Shown here in pieces: positions 10,092 through 23,834 of a stretch of 64,000 bases of DNA (positions within the stretch are counted from its first letter, which is position 1; each line of letters starts with the position of its first letter). Source of the DNA: Chromobacterium vaccinii (GTDB lineage Bacteria; Pseudomonadota; Gammaproteobacteria; Burkholderiales; Chromobacteriaceae); NCBI RefSeq assembly GCF_000971335.1, contig NZ_JZJL01000026.1:1-64000 (forward strand), read 5' to 3'. The notes below the pieces were generated by a model. It had not been told where the DNA came from, ran no database searches, and saw nothing but the letters and a program-made list of their open reading frames with translations. A program made the translations under genes and the position numbers.

Positions 10092-10976
10092 GTGGATCGC
10101 CTGCTGAGCATGGAATTATTCGTCGCGGTGGTGGACAAGGGCAGCTTTACCGCGGCGGCCGACGCCCATCGGCTGTCCCAGCCCATGGTCGGCAAGCATA
10201 TTGCCGCGTTGGAAAAACGGCTGGGCGGCAAGCTGCTGGTGCGCACCACGCGTCGCCAGCAGCTGACCGAGCTGGGCCAGCACTATTATCAGCGCTGCCG
10301 CGCCATCCTGGCCGATCTGGCCGCTGCCGATGACGCTGCCGCCTTGCTCAGGGAACAGCCGCGCGGCGTGCTGCGCGTCAATGCCTCGGTGACCTTCGGC
10401 ACGTTGAGGCTGGCGCCCTTGCTGGCGGAGTTCATGGCGCGCTATCCGGAGATCGGGGTGGAGCTGGAACTGAGCGATCAACTGGTGGATCTGGTGGCAG
10501 AAGGCTACGACGCGGTGTTCCGCATCGGCCATCTGGCCGATTCCGGCCTGGTGGCGCGCCGACTTAAGCCGTACCGGATGATGATCGCCGCGTCGCCGGC
10601 GTATCTGGCGCGGCGCGGCAGGCCGGAGACGCCGGAGCAACTGGCGGAGCATGATTGCCTGGGCTTCAGCCGCTGGCGGCGCGACGACGGCTGGGACGCG
10701 CTGGCCCGGCTGCACGCCGCGCAAATCCCTTCCAGCCGCTTCCAGTGCAATCAGGGCCAGGCCTTGCGCCAGATGGCGCTGGCCGGCGCCGGCATCGTCT
10801 TGCAGGCGGAAACGCTGCTGGCCGACGATGTGGCGGCGGAGCGGCTGGTGTCCTTGCTGGACGGCTATCTGCCCGATCCCAAGCCCATGCATCTGATCTA
10901 CCCGGCCGACCGCCAGCCGCTGCCCAAGCTGCGGGTTTTCATCGATTTCATTGTCGAGCGGCTGGGCGAACTGTGA
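10092..10976 (+). CDS. LysR-family transcriptional regulator
   Basis: 294 residues. The N-terminal winged helix-turn-helix is clear (MELFVAVVDKGSFTAAADAH, then LSQPMVGKHIAALEKRLGG and LVRTTRRQQLTELG), followed by a periplasmic-binding-protein-like effector domain (GVLRVNASVTFGTLRLAPLL). This belongs to the CrgA/AaeR-like subgroup that often sits next to dehydrogenases. The start codon is GTG at 10092, with GGAG about 10 nt upstream. It is divergent from the SDR pair, its most likely target. The inducer is unknown. Confidence 0.92.
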   Translation: MDRLLSMELFVAVVDKGSFTAAADAHRLSQPMVGKHIAALEKRLGGKLLVRTTRRQQLTELGQHYYQRCRAILADLAAADDAAALLREQPRGVLRVNASVTFGTLRLAPLLAEFMARYPEIGVELELSDQLVDLVAEGYDAVFRIGHLADSGLVARRLKPYRMMIAASPAYLARRGRPETPEQLAEHDCLGFSRWRRDDGWDALARLHAAQIPSSRFQCNQGQALRQMALAGAGIVLQAETLLADDVAAERLVSLLDGYLPDPKPMHLIYPADRQPLPKLRVFIDFIVERLGEL

Positions 10977-11044
10977 GGACAGGTGACCGCCCCTGTCAGA
11001 ATTTCTCGTTTGTATAGTCTTTCGGCGGCGAGTAGTGTCAAGGC

Positions 11045-11602
11045 ATGCATAGCGATCTGATTCTTCCCCGCCGGCGCGAATTGTTCGCCGGCTTCTTCTC
11101 CATCGGCGTCAGCGGTTTCGGCGGCGTGCTGCCGCAAGCGCACAGCATGCTGGTGCTGAAGCGGCGCTGGCTGTCGGAGGCCGACTTCGCCGAACAGCTG
11201 GGCCTGTGCCAGGTGCTGCCCGGTCCCAATATCGTCAATATGGCGGTGTCGATAGGCGCGCGCTTTCACGGGCCGTCCGGCGCGCTGGCGGCGGTGTGCG
11301 GCCTCTTGCTGGCGCCGATGGTCATCGTGCTGTTGCTGGCCTCCGCCTATGGCCGCTATCGCCAGCTGCCGCTGGTGGAGCACGTGATGCACGGCCTGGC
11401 TGCGGCGGCGGCTGGCCTGCTGCTGGCGATGGCGCTGCGCCTGCTGTCCAGGCTGGAGCGGCGCCTGTGGAGCGCGCTGGTGGTGGCCGCCACCTTCGCC
11501 GCCATCGCGGTGTTCCGCCTGCCACTGCTGTGGGTGCTGCTGGCTTCGGCGCCGCTGGCGTTGGCGCTGGCCTGGCTGAGCCGGGCGAGGACGGCAACAT
11601 GA
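11045..11602 (+). CDS. Chromate transporter, N-terminal half (ChrA domain)
   Basis: One half of a split CHR-family transporter, 185 residues with about five to six membrane segments. The family signature is near the N-terminus: FFSIGVSGFGGVLPQ, then LCQVLPGPNIVNMAVSIG. Long ChrA proteins have two homologous halves; short-chain CHR proteins such as these are encoded as pairs and work together. The stop overlaps the start of the next gene (ATGA at 11599-11602), so the two are translationally coupled. CHR proteins export chromate or related oxyanions; the true substrate here is not proven. Confidence 0.88.
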   Translation: MHSDLILPRRRELFAGFFSIGVSGFGGVLPQAHSMLVLKRRWLSEADFAEQLGLCQVLPGPNIVNMAVSIGARFHGPSGALAAVCGLLLAPMVIVLLLASAYGRYRQLPLVEHVMHGLAAAAAGLLLAMALRLLSRLERRLWSALVVAATFAAIAVFRLPLLWVLLASAPLALALAWLSRARTAT

Positions 11603-12114
11603 TCCTGCTGGTGCTGCTGTGGCATTTCTGCCTGATGTCGCTGCTGGCGGTGGGCGGCGCCAATGTGCTGTTGCCGGAGCTGCAGCGGCTGGTGGTGGCC
11701 GAGGGCTGGATGAGCGCCGGCCAGTTCGCCGAGCTGTTCGCCATCGCCCAGGCCGCGCCGGGCCCCAATGTGCTGGTGGTCAGCCTGGTGGGCTGGCATG
11801 TGGCCGGCGTCGCCGGCGCGCTGGTCAGCATGCTGGGCATGTGTTTGCCGTCGTCGCTGTTGAGCTTCTACGTTTCCCGCTGGTGGACGGCCAACCAGGG
11901 AGGCGAACTGGCCGGGCTGCTGTCGCGCGCGCTGCTGCCGCTGACGGTGGGGCTGGTGGGCGCCAGCGCCTGCCTGCTGCTGCAGGCGGCCAACCGCGAC
12001 TTGGGCGGCTGGATCTTGAGCGCCGCGGTGGCGCTGCTGGCGTGGAAGCGGAACTGGAACCCGGTGTGGCTGCTGTTGCTGGGCGGCGCGGCCGGAGGCT
12101 TGGGCTGGCTGTAA
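11599..12114 (+). CDS. Chromate transporter, C-terminal half (ChrA domain)
   Basis: Partner of the preceding half, 171 residues, with the same internal pattern: LMSLLAVGGANVLLPEL, AIAQAAPGPNVLVVSLVGW, then hydrophobic helices to the C-terminus. The start ATG overlaps the previous stop by one base pair pattern ATGA. The pair likely forms a heterodimer with inverted topology, as described for short-chain CHR pairs in other bacteria; the order here (N-type then C-type) is usual. Confidence 0.88.
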   Translation: MILLVLLWHFCLMSLLAVGGANVLLPELQRLVVAEGWMSAGQFAELFAIAQAAPGPNVLVVSLVGWHVAGVAGALVSMLGMCLPSSLLSFYVSRWWTANQGGELAGLLSRALLPLTVGLVGASACLLLQAANRDLGGWILSAAVALLAWKRNWNPVWLLLLGGAAGGLGWL

Positions 12115-12156
12115 ACCGTTGCCATAATGGCCTTAGCGCTTCCGTAAAGGCGAGAC

Positions 12157-13002
12157 ATGGCGAAATTGCTGCGGATAGGGATGCTGTGCCTGTGCTGCTT
12201 GTGCGCGCGGGCGGAAGGCGTGTCCATCACTTACGCGCTGGTGTCCGGCGACAACGATCCGCATTGGCCGTATATCCAGGCCTTGCTGCAGCTGGCCTGC
12301 AGCGAGATGGGGCAGCGCTGCGCGCTGCTGGCCGCGCGCGACATGAACCAGGGCCGGGCGATGGAGCAGATGCAGCGTCCGGACAGCCGCGTGGACCTGT
12401 TCTGGGGCATGACCAGCCGCGAGCGCGAGCGCAAGCTGCTGACGGTGCGCATTCCGCTGGACAAGGGCCTGATAGGATGGCGGGTGCCGCTGATCAACGC
12501 CGACCGGCCGCAACTGTTCAAGAGCGTCAAGACCTTGCCGCAGCTGGCGGCCTTCCGCGCCGGACAGGGGCAAGACTGGCCGGATACCCAGATCCTGCAG
12601 CATGCCGGCCTGCCGGTGCTGACCAGCCCGGACTATCCCAATTTGTTTTCCATGCTGCGCCAGCATCGCTACGACTACTTCCCGCGCAGCGTGATCGAGG
12701 TGCGGCAGGAGCTGGAATCGCCCAACAGCAAGGGGCTGATGCTCGACCCGTATCTATTGCTGCACTACCCGACCGCCTTTTATTTCTTCGTTTCGCCGCA
12801 GCGGCCGGAATTGGCCCGCATGCTGCAGCAAGGGCTGGAGAAAGGCGTGCGCGACGGCAGCTTCGATCAACTGTTCAAGGCGTTCAACGGCGACCATCTG
12901 CGCGAGCTCAAGCTGTCCGGCCGCGCCATCATCGAATTGCCCAATCCGCTGTTGCCGGAAGCCACGCCGCTGGCGCGGCGCGAGCTGTGGTTCCACCCCT
13001 GA
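12157..13002 (+). CDS. Periplasmic solute-binding-like protein
   Basis: 281-residue exported protein. The signal peptide is about 18 residues (IGMLCLCCLCARA, cleaved before EGVSITY). The mature part looks like the periplasmic binding protein type 2 fold: a first lobe with HWPYIQALLQLACSEMG, a DLFWGMTSRERE segment, a hinge region GWRVPLINA and a C-terminal LKAFNGDHL-type helix. Members of this orphan group are common in gammaproteobacteria and betaproteobacteria without a transporter alongside and are of unknown function. It starts 42 nt after the chromate transporter pair and may be cotranscribed. Confidence 0.7.
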   Translation: MAKLLRIGMLCLCCLCARAEGVSITYALVSGDNDPHWPYIQALLQLACSEMGQRCALLAARDMNQGRAMEQMQRPDSRVDLFWGMTSRERERKLLTVRIPLDKGLIGWRVPLINADRPQLFKSVKTLPQLAAFRAGQGQDWPDTQILQHAGLPVLTSPDYPNLFSMLRQHRYDYFPRSVIEVRQELESPNSKGLMLDPYLLLHYPTAFYFFVSPQRPELARMLQQGLEKGVRDGSFDQLFKAFNGDHLRELKLSGRAIIELPNPLLPEATPLARRELWFHP

Positions 13003-13020
13003 GCGTTCTCCAGGCCGGCG

Positions 13021-14406
13021 TCACACCATGTCTTCAGGCCTGACCCAGGCGTCGAACTGCTCGGCGCTCAGATGGCCCAGCGCCAGCGCGGCCTCGCGCA
13101 GCGTGGTGCCGTGACGGTGGGCGTGCTTGGCGATGGCGGCCGCCTTGTCGTAGCCGATGTGCGGATTCAGCGCGGTGACCAGCATCAGCGAGCGTTCCAT
13201 CAGCTCGGCGATGCGTTCGCGGTTGGCCTCCATGCCGTCCACGCAGTGCTCGCGCAGGCTGTCCATGCCGTCGGCCAGCAGCCGCGCGCTTTGCAGAAAA
13301 TTGTGCGCGATCAGCGGCTTGAACACATTGAGCTCGAAGTTGCCGGACGCCGCGCCTATCGCCAGCGCCGCGTCGTTGCCCAGCACCTGGCAGCACAGCA
13401 TGGTCATCGCCTCGCACTGGGTCGGGTTGACCTTGCCGGGCATGATGGAGCTTCCCGGCTCGTTTTCCGGCAGCGTCAGCTCGCCCAGGCCGCTGCGCGG
13501 GCCGGAGCCCAGCCAGCGGATGTCGTTGGCGATCTTCATCAGCGCCACGGCCAGCGTTTTCAGCGCGCCGTGGGCGAACACGAGCGGCTCGTGGCCGGCC
13601 AGCGCGGCGAACTTGTTGTCGGCGCTCTGGAACGGCAGGCCGGATTGCTCGGCCAATCGGGCCGCCACTGCGCCGCCGAAGCGCGGATCGGTGTTGAGGC
13701 CGGTGCCGACCGCGGTGCCGCCGACCGCCAGCTGGCACAGCATAGGCTGCGCCGCGTGGACCGCCTGCTCGGCCAGCGCCAGTTGCGCCGCCCAGCCGGA
13801 CATCTCTTGGCCCAGCGTCAGCGGCGTGGCGTCCTGCAGATGGGTGCGGCCGATCTTGACGATGTCGGCGAAGGCCTGAGCCTTGGCCTCCAGCGCGCGT
13901 CGCAGCAGGCCCAGCGACGGCAGCAGCCGCTCGGCCAACTGGGTCGCGGCGGCGACGTGCATCGCGGTAGGGAAGATGTCGTTGGACGACTGGCCGCGGT
14001 TGACGTCGTCGTTGGGATGGACCAGCCGGTCGGGGCCGCGCTTGCCGCCCAAGAGCTCCGACGCGCGGTTGGCCAGCACCTCGTTCATATTCATATTGCT
14101 CTGGGTGCCGGAGCCGGTCTGCCACACCGACAGCGGAAATTCGCCGTCGTGGCGGCCGGCCAGCACCTCGTCGGCGGCGCCGACGATGGCGGCGGCCTTG
14201 GCGTCGTCGAGCTTGCCCAGCTCGCGGTTGGCCTCGGCGCAGGCGCGCTTGACCCGAGCCAGCGCCTGGATCAGTTCCGGCGGCATCTTCTCGCTGGAGA
14301 TATGGAAATGCGCGAGCGAGCGCTGGGTTTGCGCGCCCCACAGCGCGTCGGCGGGAACGTCGATCGGACCGAAGCTGTCGGTCTCGCTGCGTACGGCTTT
14401 CGTCAT
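13021..14406 (-). CDS. fumC: Fumarate hydratase class II
   Basis: Iron-independent fumarase of the TCA cycle (fumarate to L-malate), a cytosolic homotetramer. The 461-residue protein has the aspartase/fumarase signature [11 protein letters not shown], the [10 protein letters not shown] block, and [16 protein letters not shown]. The ATG at 14406 is preferred because AGGAAAGGA is upstream and the protein then begins like other class II fumarases ([20 protein letters not shown]). It is divergent from acnA, so two consecutive-acting TCA enzymes share a 149-nt promoter region. Confidence 0.96.
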   Translation of the reverse strand: MTKAVRSETDSFGPIDVPADALWGAQTQRSLAHFHISSEKMPPELIQALARVKRACAEANRELGKLDDAKAAAIVGAADEVLAGRHDGEFPLSVWQTGSGTQSNMNMNEVLANRASELLGGKRGPDRLVHPNDDVNRGQSSNDIFPTAMHVAAATQLAERLLPSLGLLRRALEAKAQAFADIVKIGRTHLQDATPLTLGQEMSGWAAQLALAEQAVHAAQPMLCQLAVGGTAVGTGLNTDPRFGGAVAARLAEQSGLPFQSADNKFAALAGHEPLVFAHGALKTLAVALMKIANDIRWLGSGPRSGLGELTLPENEPGSSIMPGKVNPTQCEAMTMLCCQVLGNDAALAIGAASGNFELNVFKPLIAHNFLQSARLLADGMDSLREHCVDGMEANRERIAELMERSLMLVTALNPHIGYDKAAAIAKHAHRHGTTLREAALALGHLSAEQFDAWVRPEDMV

Positions 14407-14555
14407 GCCATCATCCTTTCCTGGTCGAACTTGCGCCGGCGGAGCCGGTCCTAATCTATCCTGATGCAAGATGTCAGACCCTGGCGGCGGATGCGTTTTG
14501 GTCCGCCCTTCGCGGCCCCGCCGGCCTGCGTGGCCGGCGCTCACCGGAGTGCACC

Positions 14556-17228
<2,673 letters not shown>

Positions 17229-17250
17229 CCGCGCTTGGAAGGATGGGAGG

Positions 17251-17275
17251 ACGGCCTGGTTTTCCGGCCGTTTTC
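17251..17275 (+). terminator. Probable terminator after acnA
   Basis: A 6-bp stem ACGGCC (17251-17256) / GGCCGT (17266-17271) with a 9-nt loop runs into TTTTC. The stem is short, but its position directly after acnA fits. Confidence 0.6.
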
Positions 17276-17344
17276 ATTTGTCCGCGCCGGCGGCAGGGTC
17301 GGCTGGGATATAATGCCCGCTGATTTCCATAGCCGCGTGATGCC

Positions 17345-18412
17345 ATGACCCAGCTGAAAAACGATACCTTCCTGCGGGCCCTGCTGAAGGAGCCGGTCGA
17401 ATACACTCCTATCTGGATGATGCGCCAGGCCGGCCGCTACCTGCCGGAATACCGCGCCACCCGCGCCCGCGCCGGCAGTTTCATGGGCCTGTGCACCAGC
17501 CCCGACTACGCCACCGAGGTGACGCTGCAGCCGCTGGACCGTTTTCCGCTGGACGCGGCCATCCTGTTCTCCGACATCCTGACCGTGCCGGACGCGATGG
17601 GCCTGGGCCTGTATTTCGCCGAAGGCGAGGGGCCGAAGTTCCAGCGCCCGCTGCGCGACGAGGCGGCCATCCGCGCGCTGGCGCCGGCCGACATGGGCAA
17701 GCTGCGGTATGTGTTCGACGCGGTGGCCAGCATCCGCAAGGCGCTGGACGGCCGCGTGCCGCTGATCGGCTTCTCCGGCAGCCCGTTCACGCTGGCCTGC
17801 TACATGGTGGAGGGCGGCGGCTCCGACGACTTCCGCCACGTCAAGGCGATGCTGTACAGCCGCCCGGAACTGCTGCACCACATTCTGGAGGCGAACACCC
17901 AGTCGGTGATCGCCTACCTGAACGCCCAAATCGACGCCGGCGCGCAGGCGGTGCAGATTTTCGACACCTGGGGCGGCGCGCTCAGCCATGCCGCCTATCG
18001 CGAATTCTCCCTCGCTTACATGCAGCGCATCGTCGCCGGCCTCAAGCGCGAGGCCGACGGCCGCAAGGTGCCGGTGATCGTGTTCACCAAGGGCGGCGGC
18101 CAGTGGCTGGAAGACATCGCCGCCATCGGCGCCGATTGCGTGGGCCTGGACTGGACCACCGACATCGGCCAGGCGCGCGCGCGCGTCGGCGCCAAGGTGG
18201 CGCTGCAAGGCAACTTCGACCCCAACGCGCTGTTCGCCGAGCCAGCGGCCATCGAGCGCGAAGTGGCGCGCATCCTGGCCAGCTATGGCCAGGGCAGCGG
18301 CCACGTGTTCAATCTGGGCCACGGCATCTCGCAATTCGCCGATCCTGCCCACGCCGGCGCGCTGGTGGACGCGGTGCATCGGCTGTCGCGCGGCTATCAC
18401 GGCGCGGCCTGA
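17345..18412 (+). CDS. hemE: Uroporphyrinogen decarboxylase
   Basis: Converts uroporphyrinogen III to coproporphyrinogen III in heme biosynthesis, cytosolic homodimer. The 355-residue length and both family signatures are present: [15 protein letters not shown] near residue 21 and [17 protein letters not shown] near 140, with the catalytic Asp in [13 protein letters not shown]. No other heme gene is adjacent. A GC-rich hairpin lies just after the stop (18424-18449), without a clear T run. Confidence 0.97.
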   Translation: MTQLKNDTFLRALLKEPVEYTPIWMMRQAGRYLPEYRATRARAGSFMGLCTSPDYATEVTLQPLDRFPLDAAILFSDILTVPDAMGLGLYFAEGEGPKFQRPLRDEAAIRALAPADMGKLRYVFDAVASIRKALDGRVPLIGFSGSPFTLACYMVEGGGSDDFRHVKAMLYSRPELLHHILEANTQSVIAYLNAQIDAGAQAVQIFDTWGGALSHAAYREFSLAYMQRIVAGLKREADGRKVPVIVFTKGGGQWLEDIAAIGADCVGLDWTTDIGQARARVGAKVALQGNFDPNALFAEPAAIEREVARILASYGQGSGHVFNLGHGISQFADPAHAGALVDAVHRLSRGYHGAA

Positions 18413-18917
18413 CGCGCCGAAACGGGGCGGGCGGAAAACGCGCCGCCCCATGTCGGTGCGTTGTGACTGCCGCTTTGAGCGAAGCTGATTAAAAGACGCT
18501 GTTTTTTTAAGAATTTATTAATTTTCCCAGGAGAGGCCGCGTGGCCGAAGCCGGGGGTATTCAGCCGCTTGCCATCGTTCCTGTTGCATAAATTCACTCG
18601 TTGACAATATTGCTGCCTGGCTACGGGAAGATGCGGGTTGACAGCGGACGCGGCTGGTGTTCTTCGAGTTATGCACACTGCCTAGACCCTGGGTCAAACC
18701 TTGTCAAGCGCGGCGGGTAAAAAAATTAATATTCGTAAGTTGTTGAAATAAAAGAGATTTTACGTTTGATTAATTTTTGTGCAATCTAGTGGAAACACTG
18801 ATTTCACGGCTTTTTGCCCGATATCACCATGGTTGTTCACAAAGTTATCCACAAGATCTGTGCACAGCGGATGCAAAGCCTTGTCGCAGCAGGGTTTGCA
18901 TCTAGCGGGGGGCAATC
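18413..18917. other. 505-nt intergenic region hemE-priA, AT-rich with DnaA-box-like sites
   Basis: No gene is seen here. The first part holds a GC-rich hairpin (18424-18430 with 18443-18449). Bases 18718-18785 are strongly AT-rich in an otherwise GC-rich window and include runs such as AAATAAAAGAGATTTT. DnaA-box-like 9-mers flank it (listed separately). The region ends with GGGGGG as the priA ribosome-binding site. It probably contains the priA promoter. Confidence 0.7.
18669..18866 (+). promoter_or_regulatory. Cluster of DnaA-box-like 9-mers before priA
   Basis: Sites in the same orientation: TTATGCACA (18669-18677, full match to TTATNCACA), TTGTTCACA (18833-18841, one mismatch), TTATCCACA (18845-18853, perfect high-affinity consensus) and CTGTGCACA (18858-18866, weak, two mismatches). 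The last three are spaced 12 and 13 nt start to start, and an AT-rich tract lies upstream. This resembles a DnaA-controlled promoter or an origin-like arrangement; the function is inferred. Confidence 0.55.
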
Positions 18918-21101
<2,184 letters not shown>

Positions 21102-21112
21102 GAGGAAACGAT

Positions 21113-22504
21113 ATGGCAATCGCGAAGTGGCCGGCCTTGTTGGCGCTGGCCTGCGCGCCGGCGCTGGCGCTGGATCTGCATGGCCTGAAACCGGACGAGA
21201 TCGCGGTATGGGCGGCGCCGGTGGAGGGCGGCGAGCCGCTGGCCAGCCACCGGGCCGACGAGCCGGTCAACCCGGCCTCGACCATGAAGCTGCTGACCGG
21301 CTGGGCGGCGCTGAACCGGCTGGGGCCGGACTACCGCTGGAAGACGGCGCTGCTGTCGGCCGCGCCGGTGGAGGGCGACGCGCTGAAGGGCGACCTGTAC
21401 TGGCTGGGCGGCGGCGATCCGCGCTTCGACAACGGCGATCTGCTGAGCCTGCTGTACAGCCTGAGACTGCGGGGCATCCGCCAGCTGGACGGGCAGCTGC
21501 TGCTGGACAAGCGCGCCTTCGGCAATATCGGCGGCGCCGAGGATTTCGACGGCGATGCCGGCCGCGCCTTCGTCGTCGGCCCCGACACCCATCTGACCAA
21601 CCTGAAAGTGGCTTGGCTGACCTTCTTCAACGACGGGCAGGGCGCGCGCGTCGCGCTGGACCCGCCGCTGGCCGGCGTAGAGCTCAGCGCATCGCTGAAG
21701 CCGGGGCCGGATGAGGCCTGCGCCGATGTGCGCCGCTTCGTTTCCATCGAGAACGACGGCCGCCGCGTGAGCGTCGCCGGCAGCCTGCCGCCGGCCTGCG
21801 ACGGGCAGCGCGCCTACGTCAACGTGCTGGGCCACGACGCGTTCGCCGGCCAGGACTTCGCCGCGCTGTGGGCGGCGCTGGGCGGCAGCGGTCCGCTGCG
21901 GGTGGCGCGCGGCAGGGCGCCGGACGGCGCGCGCGAGCTGGCTTCCTGGCAGTCGCAACCCCTGGCGGTGGCGCTGTCCGACATCAACAAGTACAGCAAC
22001 AACACCATGGCGCGCACGCTGTTCCTGACGCTGGGGCGCGAGGCCGGCGGCGAAGACACCGCGGCGGCGGCCGAACGCGCGCTGCGCGAGGAGCTGAGCC
22101 ATCGCGGCATCGCCGACATCGGCGCGCTGCGGCTGGAGAACGGCTCCGGCCTGTCGCGGCGCGAGCGGGTGACCGCCCGCTTGCTGGGCGAGGTGCTGCT
22201 GGACGCCGCGCGCGGCCCGTACGCCGGCGAATTCATCGCCAGCCTGCCGATCGCCGCCACCGACGGCACGCTGAAGAAGCGCTTCGCTGATCTGGGGCCG
22301 AGGCTGCGGATGAAGACCGGCACGCTGAACGACGTCAAGGCGCTGGCCGGCTACTGGCAGGCGGCCGACGGCCGGCGGCTGGCCATCGTCGCCATCGTCA
22401 ACGGCCCGCGGGCGATGGAGTCCGGCAAGGCGCTGGACGCGGTGGTGGCCGATCTGGCGCGCGGCTTCAATACCGAAACGATGCGATCCAGCGCAAGGCG
22501 CTGA
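21113..22504 (+). CDS. dacB: D-alanyl-D-alanine carboxypeptidase/endopeptidase (PBP4, S13)
   Basis: Periplasmic peptidoglycan hydrolase that trims pentapeptides and cuts cross-links. The 463-residue protein has a signal peptide (ALLALACAPALA, cut before LDLHG) and the three penicillin-binding motifs: STMK near residue 44 (active-site Ser), SNN in INKYSNNTMA, and KTG in RMKTGTLND. The length is typical of PBP4. The ATG at 21113 is chosen over the one at 21098 because AGAGGAAA lies between them and the 21098 start overlaps the priA stop. Confidence 0.93.
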   Translation: MAIAKWPALLALACAPALALDLHGLKPDEIAVWAAPVEGGEPLASHRADEPVNPASTMKLLTGWAALNRLGPDYRWKTALLSAAPVEGDALKGDLYWLGGGDPRFDNGDLLSLLYSLRLRGIRQLDGQLLLDKRAFGNIGGAEDFDGDAGRAFVVGPDTHLTNLKVAWLTFFNDGQGARVALDPPLAGVELSASLKPGPDEACADVRRFVSIENDGRRVSVAGSLPPACDGQRAYVNVLGHDAFAGQDFAALWAALGGSGPLRVARGRAPDGARELASWQSQPLAVALSDINKYSNNTMARTLFLTLGREAGGEDTAAAAERALREELSHRGIADIGALRLENGSGLSRRERVTARLLGEVLLDAARGPYAGEFIASLPIAATDGTLKKRFADLGPRLRMKTGTLNDVKALAGYWQAADGRRLAIVAIVNGPRAMESGKALDAVVADLARGFNTETMRSSARR

Positions 22505-22554
22505 GCCGCGAACCCGGCTATAATCGTCGGCGATCGAATTTTCAGGCGAGAACC

Positions 22555-22812
22555 ATGAAACCGGTAACCATGTACACCACCGCGGTCTGCCCCTACTGCG
22601 TGCGCGCCAAGCAACTCTTGGCCAGCAAGGGCGTCAGCGGCATCACCGAGATCCGCATCGACCTCGATCCGGACGCGCGCGACAAGATGATGGCGCTGAC
22701 CGGCCGCCGCACCGTGCCGCAGATCTTCATCGGCGAGACCCATGTCGGCGGCTGCGACGAGCTGGTGGCGCTGAATCATTCCGGCAAGCTGGACCCGCTG
22801 CTGGCGGACTGA
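22555..22812 (+). CDS. grxC: Glutaredoxin 3
   Basis: 85-residue GSH-dependent thiol-disulfide oxidoreductase. It has the dithiol active site CPYC (residues 11-14), the cis-proline motif TVPQIFIG and the glutathione-binding GGCDEL. The extra cysteine in GGCDEL is also found in E. coli Grx3. It precedes secB by 108 nt; grxC-secB-gpsA is a conserved order in many proteobacteria. Confidence 0.95.
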   Translation: MKPVTMYTTAVCPYCVRAKQLLASKGVSGITEIRIDLDPDARDKMMALTGRRTVPQIFIGETHVGGCDELVALNHSGKLDPLLAD

Positions 22813-22920
22813 GCGGCGGGGCTTTGCCGCGATTGGCCGCCGCGCGGCTTTCGTGCGATGATGCCCGCCGATGTACCCATAAAATTCTGCCGTCATGAGA
22901 CGGTTTTTGCGAGAAAGAAC

Positions 22921-23373
22921 ATGAGCGAACAACAAGAGCTGCAACCGGCGTTTTCCATCGAAAAAATCTACGTGAAGGACATCTCGCTGGAGGTGCCGAA
23001 CGCGCCGCAGGTGTTCCTTGAACAGGCTCAGCCGGAAATCGACATGCAGCTGGCCAGCGCCGGCCAACAGCTGGACGACGGCTATTTCGAAGTGACCCTG
23101 ACCGTCACTGTGACCGCCAAGCTGCCGGAAAAGAACATGTTCCTGTGCGAAGTGGCCCAGGCCGGCATCTTCCAGATCCGCAACATCCCGGGCGAAGACC
23201 TGGATCCGATCCTCGGCGTCGCCTGCCCGAACATCCTGTTCCCGTACGCCCGCGAGACCGTGTCCAGCGTGGTGAACCGCGCCGGCTTCCCGCCGGTGCT
23301 GCTGGCCCCGATCAACTTCGAAGCGCTGTACATGCAGCAGCGCGCTCAGCAAGCCGAAGCCGGCAACGCCTGA
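22921..23373 (+). CDS. secB: Protein-export chaperone SecB
   Basis: Tetrameric cytosolic chaperone that keeps preproteins unfolded and hands them to SecA. The 150-residue acidic protein shows family blocks [17 protein letters not shown] near the N-terminus and [11 protein letters not shown]...VNRAGFPPV in the second half. The ATG at 22921 is supported by GAGAAAG upstream; a 21-codon in-frame extension is not conserved. The following SH3 gene begins 8 nt later. Confidence 0.97.
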   Translation: MSEQQELQPAFSIEKIYVKDISLEVPNAPQVFLEQAQPEIDMQLASAGQQLDDGYFEVTLTVTVTAKLPEKNMFLCEVAQAGIFQIRNIPGEDLDPILGVACPNILFPYARETVSSVVNRAGFPPVLLAPINFEALYMQQRAQQAEAGNA

Positions 23374-23381
23374 GGCCAGCC

Positions 23382-23825
23382 ATGAAGCGTCTCCTTCTGC
23401 CGCTGTTGCTGGCGTCCGCGTTGGCGGCCCCGTCCGTCCATGCCCTGGAATTCCGTTCGGTCAAGGAAACCGGCGTCGCGCTGTACGAGGCGCCTTCGCT
23501 GAGCGCGAAAAAGCTGTTCGCGGTCAGCCGCTATTATCCGGTCGAGGTGCTGCAGAGCCAGAAGGAGTGGTCGCGCGTGCGCGACGCCACCGGCGGCATC
23601 GCCTGGATTCCGGCCGCGGCGCTGTCCAAGCAGCGCTGGTTGCTGGTGGTGTCGGCCCAGGCCGGCGTGCGCGACCGGGGCGCGGAGGACGGCAAGCTGC
23701 TGTTCACGGTGCCCAAGGACGGCGTGCTGGAGCTGCAGGAGGCCCCGCAGAACGGCTGGGCCAAAGTGCGCCACCGCGACGGCAGCGTCGGCTATGCTCG
23801 TATTACCGATCTCTGGGGCTTGTAA
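23382..23825 (+). CDS. Exported SH3-domain protein
   Basis: 147 residues with a signal peptide (LLLPLLLASALAAPSVHA, cut before LEFRS). Two bacterial SH3-like repeats follow, at about 25-80 (VKETGVALYEAP, YYPVEVLQSQKEWSRVRD) and 85-145 (AQAGVRDRGA, VLELQEAPQNGWAKVRHRDG). Such proteins usually sit in the periplasm and may bind peptidoglycan or partner proteins. Placement inside secB-gpsA with gaps of 8 and 9 nt implies one operon. Specific function is unknown. Confidence 0.85.
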   Translation: MKRLLLPLLLASALAAPSVHALEFRSVKETGVALYEAPSLSAKKLFAVSRYYPVEVLQSQKEWSRVRDATGGIAWIPAAALSKQRWLLVVSAQAGVRDRGAEDGKLLFTVPKDGVLELQEAPQNGWAKVRHRDGSVGYARITDLWGL

Positions 23826-23834
23826 GGACCGCGG

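Noticed and set aside
18669-18866. Main chromosomal origin (oriC)
   Set aside because: dnaA, dnaN and gyrB are not in the window and only three to four boxes are present; kept as a DnaA-box cluster instead.
22813-22920. Terminator or small RNA between grxC and secB
   Set aside because: A GCGGC/GCCGC hairpin exists but there is no T run and no further conserved structure.
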